A stretch of 35,964 nt of DNA from an uncultured Thermomicrobiales bacterium. GTDB taxonomy: Bacteria; Chloroflexota; Chloroflexia; Thermomicrobiales; UBA6265. The notes beneath the pieces were generated by a model. That model was not told the DNA's origin. It saw nothing but the letters and a program-made list of their open reading frames with translations, and did no database searches. Every line of letters starts with the position of its first letter. Positions within the stretch are counted from its first letter, which is position 1. This document shows, piece by piece, positions 25,805 through 35,964 of the stretch. The DNA lies in the NCBI GenBank assembly GCA_902806325.1, contig CADCWE010000069.1, positions 1-35,964 on the forward strand, given 5' to 3'. The position numbers and the translations under genes are program-made.

Positions 25805-26257
25805 CTACGGCGCGCCGAGCAGCCCGTTGATCCGTTCGACCAACCGCCGGTCGTGTTGCACCAGTTGTGCCAGGCGCTCGGAGATCGGCCGCGCGCCTTC
25901 GAGCGCCTGATTCATTTCCCCGCTCCCCATGCCGCGCAGCATGGCGAGGGTGGACTCGCGCGCGGTCCCGAACTGGGAAAGGATCACCGGTGTCGAGTCG
26001 TCCTCGCCCTCGGTGCCGAGCACCGGGGCCTCGTCCTCGCCGAATATCTCCGGCATCGGCACGCCGGTCAGACGCTCCTTGAGCGCCTGCGAGAATTTCA
26101 GCTCGTTGTCGCGGAGTCGAACCACCACGTCGCGCACCGATGCCCCGTCCCCGCCCTTCAAGCGCAGGCGTTCTTCCGGTAGGTGACGGACCCGCCCGTT
26201 GAGTTCACGGTAGGTGGTGATCAAGTCGTCGATCACGGTGGATTGCTGGATAACCAT
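25805..26257 (-). CDS. DinB-like / DUF664-type damage-inducible family protein
   Basis: DDLITTYRELNGRVRHLPEERLRLKGGDGASVRDVVVRLRDNELKFSQALKERLTG...LAQLVQHDRRLVERINGLL four-helix style. Confidence 0.7.
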   Translation of the reverse strand: MVIQQSTVIDDLITTYRELNGRVRHLPEERLRLKGGDGASVRDVVVRLRDNELKFSQALKERLTGVPMPEIFGEDEAPVLGTEGEDDSTPVILSQFGTARESTLAMLRGMGSGEMNQALEGARPISERLAQLVQHDRRLVERINGLLGAP

Positions 26258-26616
26258 GCCGCTCCCCCGGTGTTCGGCCCCGACCGGCCGCCTAGCCGGT
26301 CACGGGCGCCGCCAACGCCCCGTTCGACGGATCGCGACGGCACCCGGCGGGGCGCCACACGAATCCGATAGCGGGCGGATTGTAGCAAGCTTCGCATCCC
26401 CGAGACCGCGTGTCGTCACGGCGCCCGGAACGGGCTCGGGCGCGCCCCCATTGCGGCGCGGCTCTTGCTACACTGGTGGCACGCCGTTGGGAACAACCGA
26501 CCCGTGGCGATACCGCCCAGAAGTTCCACCGCGCGATCCCGTCCCCGCCCTGAGAAGTCTCGGGTGGGTCATCGGTGATTGGCGCCGAGAGTCGACGCAG
26601 GACCAGGACAACCGCG

Positions 26617-26979
26617 ATGCCCGACGAAGCTCAACTTCCGACGCGAACCCCGATGCGCTGCCCCATCTGCGACGGCGCGCTGGACGATGCGCAGATCCGC
26701 GACCTGGGGGGCGTCACCGCCGATCTGGTCTGGCAACTCCATGCTGGGCGCTGCTCCGAGCACGGCTGGTTCCAGACCGAGGTCGTCTCCCGCCCGCCGC
26801 GCGAAATCTTCGCCGTCGACCGCCCGTTCGGCGTCGTCCGCCGGTTGATCATCGACGGGACCGAGGTGTTCTCCTTCCCGACCGTATGGAACGATCTTCC
26901 ACCCGCCGCCCGCCGCCAACGGGTTGATCCGCTCGATCCGCGGTTTTGGCAGGTGCGCGAGCGCCGCGGCACGAACTAG
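26617..26979 (+). CDS. Hypothetical protein with Cys/His zinc-ribbon-like motif
   Basis: MPDEAQLPTRTPMRCPICDGALDDAQIRDLGGVTADLVWQLHAGRCSEHGWFQTEVVSRPPREIF; CPIC ... CSEH. Confidence 0.6.
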   Translation: MPDEAQLPTRTPMRCPICDGALDDAQIRDLGGVTADLVWQLHAGRCSEHGWFQTEVVSRPPREIFAVDRPFGVVRRLIIDGTEVFSFPTVWNDLPPAARRQRVDPLDPRFWQVRERRGTN

Positions 26980-27030
26980 GGGCCGGCGGCAGCATCGGGG
27001 ACGCGCGGTTGGCCGCGGGAGGGTTTGGGC

Positions 27031-27345
27031 ATGATCATCTGGACGCGGTCGTTTCCCGTTTCCGTGGAAGGCACGGTGGCGCCGGAACCCGATCGCGAGG
27101 GCGACCGCGACCTGGTGGTTGATCCGATTGTTCGCTTGGCCAGCCGCGCCGCGGGGGATCGCCGCCTCGGCGTGCTCTTGGCCATCGCGCCGGCCACGGC
27201 GATGGCCTTCCAGCCGCTGTCGTTGGCGGCGGCCGAGGCGTTGGCGGCGCGCGATCCGCAGCGGTTGCGCCGGCTCGGCGCGCCGGAAGCCTTGATCGCC
27301 CTGGTCGCCTTTCCCCGCGTCCACGGCGTACTCTTCCCGAACTAA
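27031..27345 (+). CDS. Hypothetical protein
   Basis: MIIWTRSFPVSVEGTVAPEPDREGDRDLVVDPIVRLASRAAGDRRLGVLLAIAPATAMAFQPLSLAAAEALA; co-directional with neighbours. Confidence 0.5.
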   Translation: MIIWTRSFPVSVEGTVAPEPDREGDRDLVVDPIVRLASRAAGDRRLGVLLAIAPATAMAFQPLSLAAAEALAARDPQRLRRLGAPEALIALVAFPRVHGVLFPN

Positions 27346-27405
27346 CCGGCGCGCATCGGCGCACCGACGTTTTCGGTTTGCGATGACGGAAGGTCCGTTC
27401 CCTCC

Positions 27406-28827
27406 ATGCTGCCCCAACCACGCACCGCCGGCGGCCACGGCTCCACCACCAACCCGGGCGTAGACATCAACCCGCCGGCGTCGCCGATCGCCCCGTCGCC
27501 CGGGCTGCCGTCCGGTCCGCCGGAGCGCCGGGCGGGTTTGACGCCGGTCACCCTGTTTTTGGTGCTGCTGGTCGCGTACGTGCTGATCCAGGTCCAACTG
27601 GTCTTAATTTTGTGCCTGCTGGCGGTGTTGTTCGCCACGGTGATCGAGCGCCCGGTTCACCTCCTGGAACGCCGATTCGTCCCGCGTCCGCTGGCGATCG
27701 TCGCGGTTTACCTGGCGATCATCGGCGGCATCGCCTTGCCGGCGGTATTGATCGCCCCGGAGATCGGAGACCAAGCGTCCAACTTTCGCGAGAAGGCGCC
27801 GGAGCAACTCAACGACCTGCGTCGGTCCTGGGCCGGCAGTTCCAACCCGTTGCTCAATGGCCCCGGCCAACAACTGCTGGGCGAAGGGATCCGGACGATC
27901 CGCAACCCGCCCCAGGAGACGAACGTGGAGCGCGAGACCGCGGTCAACGTCCTGACCGGGGTTGGTGGCGCCATCGTCGGCTTCTTGGCCGTGCTGGTGA
28001 TCGCGTTTTACTACTTGATGGAGAAGTCCCTGCTCCGCCAACTGGTGCTTGGCGAGATCGGGATCGGCGGCCGAGAGCGGGTCAATCGGGTCTGGGACAA
28101 CGTCGAGCGCAAGGTCGGCGACTGGTTGCGCGGCCAACTGACGCTGTGCCTGATCATCGGGGTCACCGCGACACTCGGCTACGGCATCCTCGGCGTCCAG
28201 TTTTGGCCGTTACTCGGGTTATGGGCCGGGATCACGGAGATCATCCCGATCGTCGGGCCGTGGCTCGGCGGCGTGCCGGCGGTCATCATCGCCCTGACCA
28301 TGTCGCCGAACAAGGCGTTGCTGGTGATCCTGTTCATCGTGGTGTTGCAGTTGATGGAAAACACGGTGCTGGTGCCGCGGGTGATGCGGGGCGCTGTCGG
28401 GCTGACGCCGCTGACCGTGTTCGTCGCGATCCTTGCCGGAACGGAGTTCATGGGGCTGGCGGGAGCGCTGCTGGCGATCCCGTTCGCCGCCGCGATCCAG
28501 GTCCTCCTGACCGATTACCTGGACGCCCGGCGATCGGCCAACCGCGGCCTCGGCCAGGCTGCGGCATTGCCGGCCTGGCGGTGGATGCGCGGCCCGAGCG
28601 TGGTCGACGGTCACGCCAACCCGGTCGATCCGTCCGAGGTTCCGCCCGCGCCGCCTGCCACCGATCCGCCGCCGGGAACCCGCGCCACCGGGTGGACGGG
28701 GGACCTGATCTCTCGCGCCGTTGGCCGCGCGAGCGCGACGTCGGTCACCTCGGTGCCGGTCGTTGAGCCGGTCGAGGGCACCGCCAACGGGACCCCGGCG
28801 GCGGACCCGACCGCCTCCAAACACTGA
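27406..28827 (+). CDS. AI-2E family transporter (permease)
   Basis: TLFLVLLVAYVLIQVQLVLILCLLAVLFATVIERPVHLLERRFVPRPLAIVAVYLAIIG...LLGLWAGITEIIPIVGPWLGGVPAVIIAL...VLQLMENTVLVPRVMRGAVGLTPLTVFVAILAGTEFMGLAGALLAIPFAAAIQVL. Confidence 0.93.
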   Translation: MLPQPRTAGGHGSTTNPGVDINPPASPIAPSPGLPSGPPERRAGLTPVTLFLVLLVAYVLIQVQLVLILCLLAVLFATVIERPVHLLERRFVPRPLAIVAVYLAIIGGIALPAVLIAPEIGDQASNFREKAPEQLNDLRRSWAGSSNPLLNGPGQQLLGEGIRTIRNPPQETNVERETAVNVLTGVGGAIVGFLAVLVIAFYYLMEKSLLRQLVLGEIGIGGRERVNRVWDNVERKVGDWLRGQLTLCLIIGVTATLGYGILGVQFWPLLGLWAGITEIIPIVGPWLGGVPAVIIALTMSPNKALLVILFIVVLQLMENTVLVPRVMRGAVGLTPLTVFVAILAGTEFMGLAGALLAIPFAAAIQVLLTDYLDARRSANRGLGQAAALPAWRWMRGPSVVDGHANPVDPSEVPPAPPATDPPPGTRATGWTGDLISRAVGRASATSVTSVPVVEPVEGTANGTPAADPTASKH

Positions 28828-28846
28828 ACCGGGGATGCCGGGAACG

Positions 28847-29131
28847 CTACGCTGGACGTGGCTTCGGCGGCCGGATCAGCAGCTCGATCCCTTCTTCGTG
28901 GATCTCGAACACCCACCCCCCGACCGAGGCGACCGCCGGCGAACTGACCTCGCCCCACCGGACCTCGACCTCCTGCCCATCGACCACGACCGTTTGCACC
29001 GGCTGCAGACTGAAGGCGTGGCGTGGGTTGCGGTAGATCATCCGCGATCCGCCCACCCGGTCCACCGCCTCCTCGGCCACCGCCGTCGCCTCCGCTTCGG
29101 ATAGCCGGCGGCCTTGGTTTTGCGCATCCAC
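28847..29131 (-). CDS. Hypothetical protein (about 94 aa)
   Basis: GTG 29131 with AAGGAG upstream; MDAQNQGRRLSEAEATAVAEEAVDRVGGSRMIYRNPRHAFSLQPVQTVVVDGQEVEVRWGEVSSPAVASVGGWVFEIHEEGIELLIRPPKPRPA. Confidence 0.65.
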   Translation of the reverse strand: MDAQNQGRRLSEAEATAVAEEAVDRVGGSRMIYRNPRHAFSLQPVQTVVVDGQEVEVRWGEVSSPAVASVGGWVFEIHEEGIELLIRPPKPRPA

Positions 29132-29316
29132 GCCCTGCTCCTTGGTGCCCAGATTAGCCTCGTCGTGCCCCGCGATGCTAGCATGTCCCCCCGTCGAATC
29201 CGGTCGTTTCGCCCGGCACGATCCCGATCTGCCGCCGAAGGCGAGGGCGCGCGTCCCTCCCGCAGGAAGAACGACAAACAGCGACATCGCCGCACCGCTT
29301 ATGGAGACGCCATCCC

Positions 29317-30528
<1,212 letters not shown>

Positions 30529-30538
30529 GAGGCCCGCC

Positions 30539-31101
30539 ATGGCCGCGACCGCGTCCGTCGACCGCGTCTGGACGTACCAGGACCTGCGTGATCTGCCGGA
30601 CGACGGACACCGGTACGAGATCATCGACGGGGCGTTGTTGATGGCGGCCTCGCCGGTGATCAAGCACCAGGAACTGTCGAACCGCCTCCACCTCTTGGCT
30701 GGTCCCCACGTCCGCGATCGCGGGCTTGGCGTTGTGTGGTACGCCCCGCTCGATGTCTACATCGGCCAGCACGATGTCGTGCAGCCGGACCTGCTCTTCA
30801 TCCGCCAGGACCGGCTCCACTTGTTCCCCACCAACGACGTGGTCCGTCTCCCGCCGGATCTGGTGGTCGAGATCGCCTCGCCCTCGACGCGGCGGCGGGA
30901 TCTCATCGCCAAGGCCCGGCTCTAGGCGGAGTTCGGCGTACCAGAGTACTGGCAGGTGGACGCGGACACCCCTGGATTTCGAATGCTTGCGCTTCACGAC
31001 CGGCGCGACGAGGATGTGGCTCCGGTCAAGGGCGGATCCGCTCGCTGGTGATCCCTGGGTTGGAGATCGACCCGGTCGCGCTGTTTGCCGTTATAGCGTG
31101 A
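30539..31101 (+). pseudogene. Uma2 family endonuclease-fold (DUF820) protein, disrupted
   Basis: YEIIDGALLMAASPVIKHQELSNRLHLLAGPHV...PDLLFIRQDR...PPDLVVEIASPSTRRRDLIAKARL, then in-frame TAG 30923-30925, in-frame continuation AEFGVPEYWQVDADTPGFRMLAL, then frameshift near 31030 to RIRSLVIPGLEIDPVALFAVIA* (stop 31101). Confidence 0.88.
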
Positions 31102-31109
31102 GCCAAGGT

Positions 31110-31660
31110 GGCGCGCAATCTAGTCCGCGCGCTGGGTCGTCGTCGGCGACGGCGCGGTGCACCACCCGCCGGAGCGCGGCGAGGTCGTCTACGACGGCTA
31201 TCGGATCGTCTCCTTCGGGCATCGTTTCCCGCCTCGGTCGACGAGGCCATCGATGCCGGGGACTCCCCGGTCGGACCCGGAGTTATCGATCTCCACGCGC
31301 CGTACGAACGCGATTCGACGTTGCTCGGCGACGCCAACGACCCCGGCCGGCGGAAGGGGCGAGGTCGGCAGGGGGCCGCGTGGGGAGCGGGTAGCGCGAC
31401 GATGCTTTGCCCGAGGCGGAGGCGTTCCAACACGAGTACGCCTTGACCCAACCGGTGCGTCACGTCGTTGCCACGGCCCTGCCGCTCCGCTCCATTCTCT
31501 ACCACGCTTGGGCCGAGACCGACGTCGAGCACGCCCGCGCCGCCGCGACCGCCGCCGCGCTGGAAATCCGTGCCGATCTCGGCCCGTCGTACCGTGCCGG
31601 GATGAATCGAGCTTCGGCGGTTGGATGGGCAGCCCGGGGCCCGTTGGGAGCATGACCGCC
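31110..31660 (+). pseudogene. Degraded coding remnants of unknown identity
   Basis: Fragments in different frames: HHPPERGEVVYDGYRIVSFGHRFP / ASVDEAIDAGDSPVGPGVIDLHAPYERDSTLLGDANDPGR / PEAEAFQHEYALTQPVRHVVATALPLRSILYHAWAETDVEHARAAATAAALEIRADLGPSYRAGM. Confidence 0.4.
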
Positions 31661-31789
31661 CGCCCCCTCAACCATTCTAGGAAGCATCGCGGCACCGCTT
31701 CCTGACCGAGCGCGCGGGACCGGCCTGGCGCAAACGATCCCCCCGGCTCTTGACAGCCCGATAATCCGTGCTAGCCTGCACCATAGTCA

Positions 31790-31803
31790 TGGGAGCGCTC
31801 CCA
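31790..31803. promoter_or_regulatory. Perfect LacI-family operator TGGGAGCGCTCCCA (CebR/CelR box type)
   Basis: 14-bp perfect palindrome just downstream of a TTGACA (31750-31755) -35-like element and 24 nt upstream of the lacI-type start codon. Confidence 0.85.
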
Positions 31804-31827
31804 CCGCAGCGTTGCGGGGAGGCACGG

Positions 31828-32935
31828 ATGAACCTCGAAGAAGTGGCGCGGTTGGCGGGGGTTTCCCGCTCGACCGTGTCGCGGGTGGTCAACGGGGACG
31901 CCAAGGTCAGCGCCTCGGTCCGGGCGCGTGTCCAAGACGTGGTCCGCGAGCACGGCTACCACCCCAACGCCGCGGCCCGCTCCCTCGCATCCCGCCGGAC
32001 GCGAATCCTTGGCCTCTTGATCCCCCGCGCCAGCGGCGCCATCTTTAGCGACCCGTTCTTCCCGGTCCTGATCCAGGGCGCCGTCGACGCCTGTAACCAC
32101 GCCGACCACAATTTGATGCTGCTGATGGACACCGACGAGGAGGCGCCGACCGCCGAAGGGTCGCGCCTCCACCGCCGCGTCCTGCGCGGTCGACACCTCG
32201 ACGGCGTCGCGGTCGCCGCCAGCGTGGTCGACGACCCGGTGGTGGCGCTGCTGCGCAAGGAGCGTCTGCCCTTTGTGCTGATCGGGCGCCACCCGGACCC
32301 GGCCGTCGCCTACGTCGACGCCGACAACCGGGGCGGCTCACGCGCCGCCGTCGCCCACCTGGTCGCCCACGGGCGGCGCCGGATCGCCACCATCGCCGGC
32401 CCAAGGACCATTCGCGCCGGCCGGGACCGCTTGGACGGCTACCGTGACGCCCTCGCCGCCGCCAAGCTGCCGTCGAATCCGGCGCTCATCGGCGACGGCG
32501 ATTTCTCCCGCCGGGATGCCCACCGGGCCACCCACGCCCTGTTCGGGCAACCCCCCTGACGAGCGCCCGGACGCGCTCTTCGTCGCCAGCGACACGATGG
32601 CGCTGGGGGCGTGGCAGGCGCTCGAAGAGTTGGGCCTCCGGGTGCCGGAGGACGTGGCGCTGGTCGCCTTCGACGGATTGGAGCAGAGCCAGGTCGCCCG
32701 GCCGACGCTCTCGACGGTGGTCCAGCCGATCCGCGCGCTGGGCCGGGAAGCGACCGCGGCCTTGATCCGGATGATCGAGCGCCCGGTGGACGAGCCGACG
32801 CGGTGCTATCTTGGCAGCCGCCTCGTCTTCCGCGGCTCGTGCGGGTGCGCCGGCGGCGAGGTGGACCTGCCCGGGCCGCTGTCCGCCTACGATCCGGACA
32901 TCGAATCCGGGAGCGGTGACGTAGGTCCTACATAA
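31828..32935 (+). pseudogene. LacI family transcriptional regulator, interrupted by a frameshift at a C6 homopolymer (real frameshift, slippage or assembly error)
   Basis: [66 protein letters not shown]... to QPP* in frame; removing one C from CCCCCC at 32551-32556 restores ...[66 protein letters not shown]. Confidence 0.85.
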
Positions 32936-33015
32936 CGGGCGGCCGCGAGGGCCGCCGGGGACCGCCGGCGACGCCGCCGGCGCGGTCGGAAATGCGCGAG
33001 GAGGAATCCGGACCG

Positions 33016-34770
33016 ATGGTCAACGACGAACTCACCGGTCTGATTGGCCAGTTGCCAGACCGCCGGTTCGACCGGCGCCGCTTGGTGCAGGGGGCCGCTG
33101 CCGCCGGCTTCTCCGCCTCCGGTCTCGGGGTCGCCCTGACCCGGATGGGTGCGACTGACGTCGCGGCACAGGACGCCGAGGCGGGACTGGTCACCGTTTC
33201 CCAGGAGCAGCAGCAGACCTGGATCCGCAACTTCAACCCGCTGCTCTCCGGCGACGTCATCCGCTGGCCGACACAGGCCGGCATCTACGAACCGATGATC
33301 ATCTACAACACCGCCAAGGGCGAAATCGTGCCCTGGCTGGCGACCGAGTACGCCTTCTCCGAGGACAACCTGAGCCTCACGTTCACGACCCGCGAGGGCG
33401 TGACCTGGTCCGACGGTACCCCGTTTACCGCCGCCGACGTCGCCTTCACCTTTAACCTGCTGGTGGAGAACACCGGGTTGGTCGGATCCGGCGCCGTTCG
33501 CGCCGCCCTCCAGTACGTGACCGCGATCGAGGCACCGGACCCGAGCACCGTCGTCTTCACCTTCGACCAGGTCTACACCCCCGGCCTCTACGACCTCGGC
33601 GAGCAGGTGATCGTGCCGGAGCACCTTTGGAAGGACATCGCCGACCCGGTGACGTTCACCAACGAGAACCCAGTCGCCACCGGCCCGTTCACTGAGATCG
33701 CCCGGTTCGAGTCCCAGTACTGGGAACTGCGCAAGAATCCGAACTACTGGCAGGAAGGCAAGCCTTACATCGAGGGGTTCCGCTTTCCGGCCTACGTCTC
33801 CAACGACGCCGCCAACCTGGCGACCCTCAACGGCGAGAACGATTGGACCGCCAACTTCATCCCCGACGTGGAGAAGACCTACGTCGAGAAGGATCCCGAC
33901 AACTTCCACTACTGGTTCCCGCCCTTCGGCGACACGGTCCAGCTCTACGTCAACACCACCAAGGCGCCGTTCGACAACGTCGACGTCCGCAAGGCGATCA
34001 GCATGGCGATCAACCGAGACCAGATCGTCGCGATCGCGATGTACGACTACACCCACCCTGCCGACGCGACCGGTCTCTCCGACGCCTACGAGCGGTGGAA
34101 GAACCCGGCCGCGATTGAAGCGGGGCAAAGCTGGGTCACGCTTGACGTCGACGCCGCCAACGAGATGCTCGACGCAGCCGGGTTGGTCCGCCAGGACGGC
34201 GGAACCCGGATCCTGCCCGACGAGACGCCGCTGCGCTACGACCTCAACGTCGTCTCCGGCTGGAGCGACTGGGTCTCGGCGTGCCAGATCATGGCCGAAA
34301 ACTTGAAGCAGGTGGGGATCGAGGTTTCGGTCAAGACCTACGACTTCGCCGCCTGGATCGACATCGTTCAGAAGGGCGAGTTCGACCTCTCGATCGGCTG
34401 GAGCGCGGGCGGGCCGACCCCGTTCAACTACTACCGCGGCCAGATGTCCTCGACGACCTTCAACGAGATCGGCACAATCTCGCCGGAGAACTGGCATCGC
34501 TTCGTCAGTGAGGAGGCCGACACGCTGCTCGAGCAGCTCGCCTCGACTTCGGTCTTCGAAGAGCAGAAGGCCGCCGCCGACGAGCTGCAGCTGCTTTACG
34601 CGGAGAACGCGCCCTCGATCCCGCTCTTCCCCGGTCCGCAGTGGGGCGAGTTCAACACCCAGCGCTTCGAAGGCTTCCCGTCCGAGGAGGACCCGTACGC
34701 GATCCTCTCGACCTTTACGGCGCCCGACCGGCTGATCGTGATGACGACGATCAAACCGAAGGCGGGGTAA
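33016..34770 (+). CDS. ABC transporter substrate-binding protein, SBP_bac_5 family, resembling oligosaccharide-binding (Thermotoga CBP-like) members
   Basis: GAGGAGGAA RBS before ATG 33016; RRRLVQGAAAAGFSASG twin-Arg-like signal; WIRNFNPLLSGDVIRWPTQAGIYEPMIIYNTAKGEIVPWLATEYAFSEDNLSLTFTTREGVTWSDGTPFTAADVAFTF. Confidence 0.92.
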   Translation: MVNDELTGLIGQLPDRRFDRRRLVQGAAAAGFSASGLGVALTRMGATDVAAQDAEAGLVTVSQEQQQTWIRNFNPLLSGDVIRWPTQAGIYEPMIIYNTAKGEIVPWLATEYAFSEDNLSLTFTTREGVTWSDGTPFTAADVAFTFNLLVENTGLVGSGAVRAALQYVTAIEAPDPSTVVFTFDQVYTPGLYDLGEQVIVPEHLWKDIADPVTFTNENPVATGPFTEIARFESQYWELRKNPNYWQEGKPYIEGFRFPAYVSNDAANLATLNGENDWTANFIPDVEKTYVEKDPDNFHYWFPPFGDTVQLYVNTTKAPFDNVDVRKAISMAINRDQIVAIAMYDYTHPADATGLSDAYERWKNPAAIEAGQSWVTLDVDAANEMLDAAGLVRQDGGTRILPDETPLRYDLNVVSGWSDWVSACQIMAENLKQVGIEVSVKTYDFAAWIDIVQKGEFDLSIGWSAGGPTPFNYYRGQMSSTTFNEIGTISPENWHRFVSEEADTLLEQLASTSVFEEQKAAADELQLLYAENAPSIPLFPGPQWGEFNTQRFEGFPSEEDPYAILSTFTAPDRLIVMTTIKPKAG

Positions 34771-34771
34771 A

Positions 34772-34892
34772 TCCCCCTATCCCCTCAACCCCCCTTCCCC
34801 TCGCGACCGGGGGGAAGGGGGGCTTCCGACGCGCGTATCGGCTCCCCCCTTGCCCCCGCGATCGGGGGCAAAGGGCTGGGAGGATAGGGGGA
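34772..34892. repeat. Intergenic C/G-rich nested inverted repeat (three-stem structure)
   Basis: Outer TCCCCCTATCC (34772-34782)/GGATAGGGGGA (34882-34892); inner CCCCCCTTCCCC (34789-34800)/GGGGAAGGGGGG (34811-34822); second inner TTGCCCCC/GGGGGCAA. Confidence 0.88.
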
Positions 34893-35010
34893 GCCGTCTC
34901 TTCCCTTAAGCGTGATCCAGCAACCGGCGCTACAATACCGCCCCCGCTCCCGGCGCAACGGCGCGCCGGGAGCGGGGCGCTTCCCGCGAGGCAGCGGAAG
35001 GATCTCGGCC

Positions 35011-35964
35011 GTGGGCTATCTGGCGCGGCGGATCGGGTTCTACCTGGTGGCGGCCTGGGCGTCGCTGACGTTGAATTTTTTCTTGCCCCGGTTGATGCGG
35101 GGTGACCCGGAGTCGGTCATCTTCGCCCGCATGCAAGGGCAGATGGACCCGTCGGCTATCGAGTCGATGAAGAAGGCCTACGGGCTGTCCGACGATCCGT
35201 TGCCGATCCAGTATTGGAACTACGTGACCGCTACCCTCCAGGGTGACCTCGGGGTCTCGATCACCTCGTTTCCCTCGCCGGTGACCGAGGTGATCGGCGC
35301 CGGGTTGGTCTGGACCCTGATCCTGGGCGGCGTGGCCTTGATCCTCAGTTTCGTCCTCGGCAGTTTGCTCGGCATTTTCGGTGCCTGGAAGCGGGGCGGA
35401 ATGCTGGATTCCGTGTTGCCGCCGCTGTTGATCTTGATCGGGTCGTTTCCGTACTTCTGGCTCGCCACCCTGGCGCTGTTTTTTCTCGCCTTCCAGTGGG
35501 ACTTCTTCCCGCTCCGCCACGCTTACAGCGACTCGCTGTCCCCGGCCTGGACCTTCGAGTTCGTGCGCAGCGTGCTCCTGCACCTGGTTTTGCCGGCCGG
35601 GACGATCGTGCTGGTCTCGATCGGCGGCTGGGTGCTCGGGATGCGGAACACGATGATTTCGACCCTGGCCGAGGATTACATCACGATGGCCGAGGCCAAG
35701 GGCCTGTCCCAGCGCAAGATCATGTTCGGCTACGCGGCGCGCAACGCCCTGCTTCCGAACGTGACCGCCTTCGGCATGGCGCTCGGGTTCATCCTCAGCG
35801 GCGCGCTCCTGACGGAGATCGTCTTCACCTACCCGGGCCTGGGCTACCGGTTGGTGACGGCGGTGCGTAACCTCGACTACCCGTTGATGCAGGGCCTGTT
35901 CTTGATGATCACCCTGGCCGTCCTGGCGGCGAACCTGATCGTCGACCTGCTCTACGTCCGGTTG
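35011..35964 (+). CDS. ABC transporter permease, DppB/OppB type (partial, runs off right edge)
   Basis: GTG 35011: MGYLARRIGFYLVAAWASLTLNFFLPRLMRGDPESVIFARMQGQMDPSAIESMKKAYGLSDDPLPIQYWNYVTATLQGDLGVSI...YITMAEAKGLSQRKIMFGYAARNALLPNVTAFGMALGFILSGALLTEIVFTYPGLGYRLVTAV. Confidence 0.92.
   Translation, partial: MGYLARRIGFYLVAAWASLTLNFFLPRLMRGDPESVIFARMQGQMDPSAIESMKKAYGLSDDPLPIQYWNYVTATLQGDLGVSITSFPSPVTEVIGAGLVWTLILGGVALILSFVLGSLLGIFGAWKRGGMLDSVLPPLLILIGSFPYFWLATLALFFLAFQWDFFPLRHAYSDSLSPAWTFEFVRSVLLHLVLPAGTIVLVSIGGWVLGMRNTMISTLAEDYITMAEAKGLSQRKIMFGYAARNALLPNVTAFGMALGFILSGALLTEIVFTYPGLGYRLVTAVRNLDYPLMQGLFLMITLAVLAANLIVDLLYVRL

Noticed and set aside
32887-34497. 536-aa minus-strand ORF
   Set aside because: Antisense shadow of the SBP_bac_5 gene, which has an RBS, signal peptide and recognisable family motifs.

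Overview
High-GC bacterial chromosome window. Gene content and style suggest a Chloroflexi/Thermomicrobia-like organism (inference only). It encodes, in order: a split cytochrome b complex (minus strand, runs off the left edge), tRNA-Val(CAC), RidA, a VanW/peptidoglycan-binding-4 protein, an FMN riboswitch-controlled Opp/Dpp-type ABC importer (two permeases plus an SBP_bac_5 protein, no ATPase) followed by an FMN/F420-type nitroreductase, a tandem-repeat secreted protein, an amidase, a TIGR04282-type glycosyltransferase, a redoxin, a receiver-only response regulator, a giant BNR/sortilin-like propeller protein, a broken TSP3-malectin-NlpC/P60 gene, an MFS transporter, a compact DinB / 2TM protein / NUDIX / LarC operon, an AI-2E-family permease, an M20 amidohydrolase, a broken Uma2 gene with adjacent decayed DNA, and a LacI regulator with a perfect CebR-type operator upstream of a second Opp-type importer (right edge). 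The most interesting signal is the FMN riboswitch (promoter, aptamer and terminator all visible) driving a dipeptide/oligopeptide-type ABC transporter, which suggests an undescribed flavin or flavin-precursor uptake route. Second is the perfect 14-bp TGGGAGCGCTCCCA operator tying a LacI regulator to a cello-oligosaccharide-like SBP. No CRISPR array or intact mobile element was recognised. Product names come from reading the translations, not from database searches.
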